Positions 9,091 to 15,908 of a DNA stretch of 64,000 nucleotides are shown one piece after another (the stretch's first letter is position 1; every line of letters starts with the position of its first letter). The notes below the pieces were generated by a model. The model did no database searches. It was given only the letters and a program-made list of their open reading frames with translations, and had not been told where the DNA came from. Made by a program: the position numbers and the translations under genes. Source of the DNA: Acidobacteriota bacterium (GTDB taxonomy: Bacteria > Acidobacteriota > Terriglobia > Terriglobales > Acidobacteriaceae); NCBI GenBank assembly GCA_021851335.1, contig JAJZEA010000008.1:24518-88517 (forward strand). Direction: 5' to 3'.

Positions 9091-9405
9091 TCAGGCGCCG
9101 TGGACAAAGCGGATCAACTCGCCGATCGTGCAGTGGCCCTCCACCGGATGCCGCAGTGGTTTCTCCAGGATGACCTGATACCGATTGCGTCGTCCATCCT
9201 TGGTCACAAGCAGATAGCCGGCCGCGCTCAACTCATCGATAATCCGCTGCACCGCGCGCTCCGTAATGCCCACAACGGTGGCAATCTCGCGCATGCGCAT
9301 CTCAGGATTGGCCGCAATTAGCAGCAGAACATGCGAGTAGTTGGTGAGAAATGTGAACCCAGGGTGCGATCCAATCTTTATCTCGGGTTGGATGGTCGTA
9401 GTCAT
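9091..9405 (-). CDS. Small winged-helix transcriptional regulator
   Basis: This is a 104-residue protein with one winged helix-turn-helix: 'VLLLIAANPEMRMREIATVVGITERAVQRIIDEL' gives helices with the recognition helix at VGITERAVQRIID, and 'GYLLVTKDGRRNRYQV' gives the wing. Size and layout match stand-alone MarR/ArsR-like regulators. No metal-binding cysteines or extra sensor domain is visible. It is convergent with the YihY gene, 22 nt away, and lies downstream of the propeller lipoprotein gene on the same strand. What it controls is unknown. Confidence 0.8.
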   Translation of the reverse strand: MTTTIQPEIKIGSHPGFTFLTNYSHVLLLIAANPEMRMREIATVVGITERAVQRIIDELSAAGYLLVTKDGRRNRYQVILEKPLRHPVEGHCTIGELIRFVHGA

Positions 9406-9461
9406 CGGCGTCGTGATTCTTGCAATGAGTTATAAGAACACACCAGCATACATGCTGACTA

Positions 9462-10685
9462 CTAAATCGTGAAACTTTTGTCAGCAATGGCGACCGGAGC
9501 GCGCCCCACTGCAAAAAAAGTAAACATCGACTGGGTATCAGTCCGAATGGCCGCCACATCACCCGATCGCCGATCCAGCGCAAACAGCAGATAGCCGGAA
9601 GCGGAAAACGCAAGCTGATCCGGACCATCGCCCACATGAATCGAGCCTTTCCGTCGGCCGTCATCAATGCTGTACACGGCCACTTGCTGCGATTGCAGAC
9701 TCGACTCGTAGAGCAGGGAATTGTCCGCGCTGACCACTCCAAACTCCGGCATCGAACCAATCAGATACGTGCCACCTACTTCGTCGGAAAACGTCACCAC
9801 TTCGCTGATCGAATTCGACCCGGTGTTTGAGACAAACAGCTCGCCGCCATCGGGTTTCAAGGCCAGATAGCCAGGATTCTGTCCCACATCGAGCAGCGCC
9901 TCCAGCGCGTCTGCGCGCGTTTCCTGGCGGCCTGCGGCCAGGTCCTGCTGCCAGGCCAAACGCACTGCCATCAACTGATGTCCCCGCGAACAGGCTACAA
10001 ACGCCTTGGACGAGTCCGGCAGTACGGCCATCGACCCGGCTCCCGGACATCCGGCAATCCGCGCACGCACCGACCAGCGGCCTTTCGACTCGTCCGCCGC
10101 AACCATCACTAGGCTGCTTTCCGCAGCGCTTGAGATCAGCACCGAGCGCCCATCGGGAGCAACCGCTACCTGCGTCGGTGCCGTCGAGAGCGAAAGACTG
10201 GCCGCAATTCTTCGATGCAGCAGATCCACCACCACCAGGCTCGATCGGCCCGCGCTGGCCACATATGCGAACCGATCATCCGGAGACAGTGCAAAGGCAA
10301 CCGGAACCGGCCCGACGTCCACAGCCGCCGTCACGCGTTGATGCTCGGCATCCAAAATGCTGACCGATCCGGATCCATGCGATCCGCCCCCAGCCAGCCC
10401 GGAATTCAACACATATACTTCATTCCGGCTCTTGCTGGCCAACACCGCAACAGGATGCTCCCCGACTGTGATCTCGCGGTCCAGCCGCAGATGGACAACA
10501 TCAATCGCGGAAACCGTATCGCTTCCCGAGTTGGCGACATACAGATATTCGCGATAGTTGGCTGGATACGTGGGGAAGTGATTGCGCCGGCATCCGGCCA
10601 CACAAAGCATTCCCGCCGTCACGCAGCCCAGCACCACGGCACGCCGCAACTCGACCTTCCACGTCTTGCCTTGAATGGCGATCAT
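9462..10685 (-). CDS. YVTN/YncE-type beta-propeller lipoprotein
   Basis: This 407-residue protein has a signal sequence ending in a lipobox (MLCVAGC), so it is probably a lipoprotein. The rest is a series of seven-bladed-propeller repeats of the YVTN type, for example [45 protein letters not shown] and [16 protein letters not shown]. Such propellers are usually binding platforms or quinoprotein-like folds; no catalytic residues are evident. Its ATG overlaps the TGA of the DAHP synthase gene by 4 nt (ATGA), so the two are translationally coupled, an odd pairing of an envelope protein with an aromatic-synthesis enzyme. Confidence 0.85.
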   Translation of the reverse strand: MIAIQGKTWKVELRRAVVLGCVTAGMLCVAGCRRNHFPTYPANYREYLYVANSGSDTVSAIDVVHLRLDREITVGEHPVAVLASKSRNEVYVLNSGLAGGGSHGSGSVSILDAEHQRVTAAVDVGPVPVAFALSPDDRFAYVASAGRSSLVVVDLLHRRIAASLSLSTAPTQVAVAPDGRSVLISSAAESSLVMVAADESKGRWSVRARIAGCPGAGSMAVLPDSSKAFVACSRGHQLMAVRLAWQQDLAAGRQETRADALEALLDVGQNPGYLALKPDGGELFVSNTGSNSISEVVTFSDEVGGTYLIGSMPEFGVVSADNSLLYESSLQSQQVAVYSIDDGRRKGSIHVGDGPDQLAFSASGYLLFALDRRSGDVAAIRTDTQSMFTFFAVGRAPVAIADKSFTI

Positions 10686-11743
10686 CCCTCGACGGTCGCG
10701 GCAACCTGAATTCCGCGCGGTACGCGCCGATGCACAATCGGAGCAATCTGTTCGATCTCGTCCATCATCTCGGCAAACTGCTCCGGATAGATCGACTGCG
10801 GTCCATCGGAGAGCGCTTTTTCCGGCTGATGATGCACCTCGACCAGAACTCCATCCGCTCCCACCGCCACCGCTGCGCGCGCCAGCGGCAGCACCTTGTT
10901 CCGCTTGCCCGTTCCATGGCTTGGATCCACCAGAATCGGCAGATGGCTAAGACGCTGCACCGCGGGCACGATACTCAGGTCCAGCGTATTCCGCGTGTGA
11001 TCGGCAAAGGTACGCACACCGCGCTCACACAGCGCCACCTGATAGTTGCCCTCGCTCAAAATGTACTCGGCTGCCATCAGAAACTCGTCCAGCGTCGCGC
11101 TCATGCCACGCTTCAGCAGCACCGGCTTGCGGGAGCGCCCAGCCCGCTTCAGCAGCGAGAAGTTCTGCATATTCCGCGCGCCAATCTGAATGACATCGGC
11201 ATATTGCTCCACCATCTCCAGGCTCTCGTTGTCGATCGCCTCCGTGATGATGCGCAGCCCCAGCGCCGATCGAATCTCCGCCATGATCTTCAACGCGTCC
11301 AGACCCATGCCCTGAAAGGCATACGGAGAAGTACGCGGCTTGAATGCGCCGCCCCGAAAGAACTGCGCGCCGCTGGCCGCCACCTGCTCGGCTATGGCAA
11401 AAGCCTGCTCGCGGCTTTCAATCGAACAGGGTCCGGCAACCACGGCCAGGTTCGTGCCGCCGATCACTGCATCGGTTCCAGGAAACGTAATGACGGTGTT
11501 GTCGCTTTTGACGTCGCGGCTGGCCAGCTTATAGGGCTTGGAGACGCGAATCACCTCAGCCACGCCGGGCAACTCTTCCAGGTTTCCGCGCTCGGCTTCT
11601 CCCTGATTCCCCGTGATGCCCACAGCCGTGCGCTGCGCACCCGGCATCGGATGCGGCTTGTATCCAAGTTGTTCAATGTGTGCACAGACCGCTGCGATCT
11701 CTGCTTCCGTTGCCTGCGCCTTCATCACGACTAGCATGGCCAT
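10682..11743 (-). CDS. aroF: 3-deoxy-7-phosphoheptulonate (DAHP) synthase, type with N-terminal regulatory domain
   Basis: This is the first enzyme of the shikimate pathway, joining phosphoenolpyruvate and erythrose 4-phosphate. The 353-residue protein has an N-terminal ferredoxin-like domain (residues 1-70, [18 protein letters not shown]) and a KDO8P/DAHP-synthase barrel with '[13 protein letters not shown]', '[15 protein letters not shown]', '[10 protein letters not shown]', '[20 protein letters not shown]' and '[13 protein letters not shown]'. This arrangement matches the Thermotoga/Bacillus-type enzyme, whose extra domain mediates feedback control by aromatic amino acids. A second ATG two codons in is an equally good start. 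pheA lies about 12 kb away, not in an operon with it. Confidence 0.96.
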   Translation of the reverse strand: MAMLVVMKAQATEAEIAAVCAHIEQLGYKPHPMPGAQRTAVGITGNQGEAERGNLEELPGVAEVIRVSKPYKLASRDVKSDNTVITFPGTDAVIGGTNLAVVAGPCSIESREQAFAIAEQVAASGAQFFRGGAFKPRTSPYAFQGMGLDALKIMAEIRSALGLRIITEAIDNESLEMVEQYADVIQIGARNMQNFSLLKRAGRSRKPVLLKRGMSATLDEFLMAAEYILSEGNYQVALCERGVRTFADHTRNTLDLSIVPAVQRLSHLPILVDPSHGTGKRNKVLPLARAAVAVGADGVLVEVHHQPEKALSDGPQSIYPEQFAEMMDEIEQIAPIVHRRVPRGIQVAATVEG

Positions 11744-11796
11744 CGCCCCCAGTCTTCCAGTTTATCCGCACCAACAGAGAATGGGCAACGAAGATG

Positions 11797-11988
11797 CTAT
11801 TTCGCTCGTGAAACCATCACGCGCTTATGCGCAGCGCTGGGAATTTCTACCGTCTTCGCGCCGGAAGCCGGATTCACTCCGAATCGTTCGTGAAGCAACT
11901 TCAGCTTGACTTCGAGAGGGTCGAGGAGAAAAACAACAGGAAGAAGAACCAAACCAAGGAATGATAGGACAACGAGCAAAATGAACAT
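11797..11988 (-). CDS. Possible small membrane protein
   Basis: A 63-codon frame starts at ATG with GAGG 9 nt upstream and opens with a strongly hydrophobic helix (MFILLVVLSFLGLVLLPVVF), followed by a charged soluble tail (PLEVKLKLLHERFGVN). The base composition is much more AT-rich than that of the neighbours, and the open frame extends 26 codons further upstream. I recognise no homologue. A promoter-like pair with an overlapping inverted repeat lies just upstream. It could be a genuine single-span peptide or a chance frame in an AT-rich spacer. Confidence 0.4.
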   Translation of the reverse strand: MFILLVVLSFLGLVLLPVVFLLDPLEVKLKLLHERFGVNPASGAKTVEIPSAAHKRVMVSRAK

Positions 11989-12037
11989 CGGAATAAGCCT
12001 CAAATTGAGACATAAATTAACATCAATGTAAACATGA

Positions 12038-12077
12038 ACACTATTGAGATACAGTTGGCAAGTCAAATTTGCCGACT
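12038..12077 (-). promoter_or_regulatory. Candidate promoter with overlapping inverted repeat
   Basis: On the minus strand TTGACT is followed after 17 nt by TAGTGT, a weak -10. The -35 sits in the loop and arm of an inverted repeat (AGTTGGCAA, 7 nt, TTGCCGACT, with one G-T type mismatch). This could be an operator for the small frame that follows. The surrounding 180 nt between ccmD and that frame is AT-rich and shows nothing else recognisable. Confidence 0.3.
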
Positions 12078-12166
12078 ATAAAAAATACTGTGCAAAAGTG
12101 GGCAATAAATGTTGAAGGCGTAAAAGGTCATCCCAAAACGACCCTGCCGAAACAGGTCCAGAGAAC

Positions 12167-12286
12167 TTAAAACTCCTTGCGCTGACGCAGCCATCTCATC
12201 GCAATAAAAGATAGATAGCCGAGCTGGAGAATCCAGGTCGCGGTAAAGGCGGCAATCAAAAAACGATGTCCCACAGGTTCACTCAC
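12167..12286 (-). CDS. ccmD: CcmD-like small membrane protein
   Basis: This 39-residue protein starts at a GTG that overlaps the ccmC stop (GTGA), so it is translationally coupled. It has one membrane helix (FLIAAFTATWILQLGYLSFIA) followed by a basic end (MRWLRQRKEF), which is the form of CcmD. In the Ccm system CcmD helps release heme-loaded CcmE from the CcmABC complex. The longer open frame upstream is a shadow of ccmC. It is the last gene of the operon; no ccmF, ccmG or ccmH follows, so these must lie elsewhere if present. Confidence 0.8.
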   Translation of the reverse strand: MSEPVGHRFLIAAFTATWILQLGYLSFIAMRWLRQRKEF

Positions 12287-12993
12287 TTTCCGGCCAGTGC
12301 GGCCACGGTTTGCTTCTGGCGAATCTTCTGCTGCCGCCGCTCCACATGAACCCGAAACGCCAGCAGCATCAAACCCCAGACTGCCCACGCCAGCACATTC
12401 CATCCAAATGCTGCGAGCATCCTGGGATCCTTGATGCCCGAGTCAGGACCGCCGCCAAAGACCGGCGCCGGGTGTTGCGTACGCCACCACCGATTGGCCA
12501 TATAGACGATCGGCACATCCAGCGCGCCAAAGACCGACAGCACAGCGGCCAAAGCCTGCATCTGTGCGCCGTCGGCAAAGCGCCGCAGCAGCAGATAGCT
12601 GACATAAATCAGCCAAAGAATCAGCGTCGTCGTCAGGCGCGCATCCCACGTCCACCAGATGCCCCACACCGGACGCGCCCACAGCGGTCCGGTAATCAGA
12701 ACCACCGAGCAGAAAACCACTCCCACCTCAGCCGAGGCTAGCGCCCATGCATCCGCGGCCTGCGCCCGCTCCGGAGCGCTGCGCCTCCAGGCCAGAAACA
12801 GGATCGAAGACACAAAGCTGATGGCAAAAAACAAAAAGCTCAGCATCGCATTGGGCACGTGATAGTAGAAGATGCGCTGCACATCGCCCATCGTCGCTTC
12901 CGTCGGAGCCACGTAGATTGCCTGATGGAATCCCCACGCCATCAGCACCGCCACGCCAGCCAACGTGAGCAGAAGAAGCATTCGTTTCATCAT
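12283..12993 (-). CDS. ccmC: Heme exporter/handling protein CcmC
   Basis: CcmC is an inner-membrane protein that presents heme to CcmE during cytochrome c maturation. The 236-residue product has six predicted membrane helices, the tryptophan-rich heme-handling motif GIWWTWDARLT (113-117) and two candidate axial histidines, in FYYHVPNA (H45) and RTQHP (H174). The start (MMKRMLLLL) is 76 nt after ccmB. Length and motifs are typical of the family. Confidence 0.93.
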   Translation of the reverse strand: MMKRMLLLLTLAGVAVLMAWGFHQAIYVAPTEATMGDVQRIFYYHVPNAMLSFLFFAISFVSSILFLAWRRSAPERAQAADAWALASAEVGVVFCSVVLITGPLWARPVWGIWWTWDARLTTTLILWLIYVSYLLLRRFADGAQMQALAAVLSVFGALDVPIVYMANRWWRTQHPAPVFGGGPDSGIKDPRMLAAFGWNVLAWAVWGLMLLAFRVHVERRQQKIRQKQTVAALAGK

Positions 12994-13069
12994 GATATCC
13001 GCCGTTTCATTTCTACCGTTTTCTTTTCCCTACCAGTGTAGCGCCGCCTGCTTCCGCGCCGGGTCCAAA

Positions 13070-13831
13070 CTACTCCGCCTGCAAGACCGTATCGAAGAGC
13101 AGCAGGCTGACCGTCATGAAAATAATGTCGTAGCCCGCCAGCATCTTCAGCCACAGCAAATGAGGATCGCTGCCATCGCCCGTCAGCACAGTCTTCACCG
13201 CCAGCACCATCGCCAGCAGCGCCGGCAAAAAGATCGGAAACAGAATCAGCGGCAGCAGCAGTTCGCGATTGCGGCTGCGAATCGAGAGCGCCGCAAAAAA
13301 TGTCCCATTCGCAACCAGCGCCCACGTGCCCAGCGGAACCACAGCCAGCAGCAGCCAGCCATTCCCCAGCGGGCGCAGGTTGTAAAAGATAAAAAACACC
13401 GGCCCCAGCAAAACCTGCACCACCGTCACAAACAGAAAATTGGCCAGCACCTTCGCCACAAAAATCGCCGAGCGATCCGCCGGCGTCAGCCGCAGCGCAT
13501 CCAGCACATCATGGCGAATCTCCCGCGTCCACGCTTGATTCAGCACGCTGACACTGGCAAACAGCGTGGCCACGCACAGCACCCCGCCTGCAATCTCGCG
13601 AGAAGCCGCAGCCGTTGGATCAAACGCCATGCTGAAGAGAACCACCACCAGGAGCGCAAAAAACAGCATTGACTGGATCGCCTCGCGGGATCGCCACTCA
13701 ATCCGCAGATCTTTCTGCAGATGCGTTCCCACCAGCGCAAACCAGCCTGCGGTTTCCACGCCTGTCACGTCAACTTCCGGTGCATCCACGCCTGCCACGT
13801 CCTCGCTCGCCTCTGCACTTGCTTCCGTCAT
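13070..13831 (-). CDS. ccmB: Heme ABC exporter permease CcmB
   Basis: CcmB is the membrane partner of the CcmA ATPase in the complex that releases holo-CcmE. The family signature runs through 'LQKDLRIEWRSREAIQSMLFFALLVVVLFSMAFDP', and about six membrane helices follow. The open frame extends upstream to a GTG, but the ATG used here overlaps the ybaK stop as ATGA, which fits coupled translation and gives 253 residues. The N-terminal 25 residues are acidic and Ala/Val-rich (EASAEASEDVAGVDAPEVD) and look like an unusual extension before the conserved start near 'GTHLQKDL'. Confidence 0.92.
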   Translation of the reverse strand: MTEASAEASEDVAGVDAPEVDVTGVETAGWFALVGTHLQKDLRIEWRSREAIQSMLFFALLVVVLFSMAFDPTAAASREIAGGVLCVATLFASVSVLNQAWTREIRHDVLDALRLTPADRSAIFVAKVLANFLFVTVVQVLLGPVFFIFYNLRPLGNGWLLLAVVPLGTWALVANGTFFAALSIRSRNRELLLPLILFPIFLPALLAMVLAVKTVLTGDGSDPHLLWLKMLAGYDIIFMTVSLLLFDTVLQAE

Positions 13832-14340
13832 GGCCGCTGCGCTGCTCCATTCTCTCCCGGCGATTCCTTGCACAGGTCCACCACCGTCGCCTCTGCCGCT
13901 CGCAGATAATCCTCCGGAGACAGCACCATCTGCGTCCCGCGCTGCCCAGCAGAGATGCTGATCTCGTCAAAGAGCACCATCGTCTCATCCGCGTAGACCG
14001 GGTACGATTTCTTTGCCCCAAACACCGTAACGCCGCCGCGAATATATCCAGTCAGCGTCTGCACATCCTTCAGCGGAACCATGGTCGTCCGCCTCGCTCC
14101 GGCTGCGCGTGCCAGTTTCTTGAAGTCCAGCTCCTGATCTCCCGGCACCACAGCAAAGAAATACCCGCCTGCTTCATCGGTGGTCAACAGCGTCTTGAAA
14201 ACCTGCTCTGCTGGCAGTCCAATCTTGCGCGCAACCGTTGTCGCCGTCAGGTCTTCCGGATCCACCTCATACGTACGCAGCGCATAGGGAATCCCCAGCG
14301 AATCCAGAAAGCGCGCTCCGTTGGTTTTGCTTGTGTTCAT
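13828..14340 (-). CDS. ybaK: Cys-tRNA(Pro)/Cys-tRNA(Cys) deacylase, YbaK/EbsC family
   Basis: YbaK removes cysteine wrongly attached to tRNA(Pro), a trans-editing activity. The 170-residue protein shows the family features: 'YEVDPEDLTATTVARKIGLPAEQVFKTLL', 'VVPGDQELDFKKLARAAGARR' with the catalytic-lysine region, 'GYIRGGVTVFG' and the 'GQRGTQMVLSPEDYLRA' end. Its ATG overlaps the ccmA stop and its TGA overlaps the ccmB start, both as 4-nt ATGA junctions. The gene is therefore fully embedded in the cytochrome c maturation operon, where it has no known role. Confidence 0.92.
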   Translation of the reverse strand: MNTSKTNGARFLDSLGIPYALRTYEVDPEDLTATTVARKIGLPAEQVFKTLLTTDEAGGYFFAVVPGDQELDFKKLARAAGARRTTMVPLKDVQTLTGYIRGGVTVFGAKKSYPVYADETMVLFDEISISAGQRGTQMVLSPEDYLRAAEATVVDLCKESPGENGAAQRP

Positions 14341-15044
14341 GCCTGTGCGCGGCCTCCGTCCATCACCGAATCCAGCCTTCCCTCCCGCAGGGTCAACAGA
14401 TGGTTGGCGATAGGCAGCGCCAATTCGCGCTGGTGCGTCGTCAATACGATCGTTCGTCCAGGAGCGCGCATTCCCGCCAGCAGCTCCACCATCCGATGCG
14501 CCGAGGTTGCGTCCATATTGGAAAACGGTTCATCCAGCAACAGCAGTTCCGGCTGCGCCAGCAGCACACGCGCCAGCGATGCCCGCTGACGCATTCCTTG
14601 CGAATACTTGCCCACCGTGCGCGGCAGCGCGGGATCAAGTCCCACCTGACGCAGCGCGGCTTCCGGCGTCAGCGACTGGCCGCGTGGATACAACGCTGCA
14701 AAGTAGCGCAGATTCTCCGTCGCCGTCAGCTCGTCATAGAGCATCGGCGCATGGCTCATGTAGCCGACTCGCCCACAAGCCTCGGCTGGAGACTGATCGC
14801 CAAACAAACGCACCGTGCCGTGGCTGGGCGGCAACAACCCCGCCAGAATACGCATCAGTGTCGATTTTCCAGCCCCATTCTCTCCCAGCAGCGCGTAGCA
14901 CTTGCCCGCCTCAAAATCGAAGCTCACCTGCCGCAACGCTGCAAACGATCCAAACAGGCGAGATAGATCCGTCACGCGGGCCAGCGGAACTTCCGCATCG
15001 GCCGGACAAAAGCCCTTCGAGCTGCCTGTGTCCACGGCGGGCAT
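14337..15044 (-). CDS. ccmA: Heme ABC exporter ATP-binding protein CcmA
   Basis: The ATPase subunit of the CcmAB complex uses ATP to release heme-charged CcmE. In 235 residues it has Walker A GENGAGKST (54-62), the ABC signature YSQGMRQR (about 147-154), Walker B LLLLDEP (about 167-173) and the switch His in TTHQRE. 'YDELTATENLRYFAALY' is typical of CcmA. The first 20 residues are non-conserved, so the start could be later. It lies 12 nt after ccmE and overlaps ybaK by 4 nt, confirming one transcript. Confidence 0.92.
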   Translation of the reverse strand: MPAVDTGSSKGFCPADAEVPLARVTDLSRLFGSFAALRQVSFDFEAGKCYALLGENGAGKSTLMRILAGLLPPSHGTVRLFGDQSPAEACGRVGYMSHAPMLYDELTATENLRYFAALYPRGQSLTPEAALRQVGLDPALPRTVGKYSQGMRQRASLARVLLAQPELLLLDEPFSNMDATSAHRMVELLAGMRAPGRTIVLTTHQRELALPIANHLLTLREGRLDSVMDGGRAQA

Positions 15045-15056
15045 GGACTGGAACGC

Positions 15057-15581
15057 TCAGTTGGCTCGATTGCCGGGAGTGGCAACCGAGCTTTCGTTGG
15101 CCGCAACTTTCGCGCCAGCCGGAGCACCGTTCGCAGCCGGCGCATACTTCGACGCGCACTTGGCCTGCAACTGCGTTGCATGGAAGACGCCATCCTGACC
15201 CCATGTGCCAATCGCCAGCGCCTGCGCATCGTCCTTGAATGTATCCGGCGGCGGCTCGCTGCCTCGATAATCCACAGTAATCATCCTGGGATTCTGCTGC
15301 GCCTTCGGGTTGTGGCTCTCATACTCGGAAAGCACAAAGCGAACATTCGGGCCATCCTGGCGAATCGTCTCCGGCTTCACAAAACCCTCGACGCGCAGGT
15401 TGCTGGAGTAGGCTTTCGCCCCCATCTTCTGCATCTCGGGAATGGTGACGTAGTAGCTTTTTGCCGACGCTTGTCCGGTATAGGCAAGATAGCCGATAGT
15501 GCCCAGCACCACCACGACGGCAACCACCATTCGCAGCGACTTGGAGTTCTTCCATCCTGAATTACGATTCATTCCGGGCAT
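15057..15581 (-). CDS. ccmE: Heme chaperone CcmE, Cys-X3-Tyr variant
   Basis: CcmE carries heme covalently in the periplasm before it is passed to apocytochromes. The protein has an N-terminal membrane anchor (SLRMVVAVVVVLGTIGYLAY) and an OB-fold with 'NLRVEGFVKP', 'VRFVLSEY', 'MITVDYRG' and 'FHATQLQAKCASKY'. Most CcmE proteins attach heme through His in H-x3-Y; here the sequence is C142-A-S-K-Y146, the C-x3-Y form known from Desulfovibrio-type and archaeal Ccm systems. ATG here follows GGGGAG closely; a second ATG three codons later is possible. It heads the ccm operon. Confidence 0.93.
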   Translation of the reverse strand: MPGMNRNSGWKNSKSLRMVVAVVVVLGTIGYLAYTGQASAKSYYVTIPEMQKMGAKAYSSNLRVEGFVKPETIRQDGPNVRFVLSEYESHNPKAQQNPRMITVDYRGSEPPPDTFKDDAQALAIGTWGQDGVFHATQLQAKCASKYAPAANGAPAGAKVAANESSVATPGNRAN

Positions 15582-15908
15582 TCTGCTCCCCACTGGACAG
15601 CGCAGAAACATCGCCGTCTACCCCTAGTCTATGAGCGTAACTCCATGAGGGTCAATGCAACGCTCCACCCGGAGATGGAAACGCTCTGCGAAAAACCGTT
15701 TTCAGGAACCGGGGAATCGCAACGCCGCTTGTCAGACATCCACCCTGCAAGCCAATCTCCGGCGGATCTGCCCTAAACCAATGGCTCGGAACAAGCAATC
15801 TGGAACCGCTCGCCGACCAACCGTCATTCCGTCAAAAACCCGTGAAATTTTGCGCCGATCCGCTGCTTTCGCTATCTGGAAAAATCCAACTCTGGTAGGT
15901 TGATCGGT
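15582..15908. other. Divergent intergenic region between ccmE and the propeller/phosphoesterase gene
   Basis: About 330 nt separates two divergent genes and should hold both promoters. No clear -35/-10 pair, operator or conserved RNA was identified. An 82-codon open frame crosses most of it on the plus strand, but it has no good ribosome binding site, runs into the next gene and looks like chance. Confidence 0.5.

Noticed and set aside
15655..15903. 82-codon plus-strand frame in the ccmE/propeller intergenic region
   Set aside because: No ribosome binding site, basic low-complexity product, and it spans the region expected to hold two promoters.
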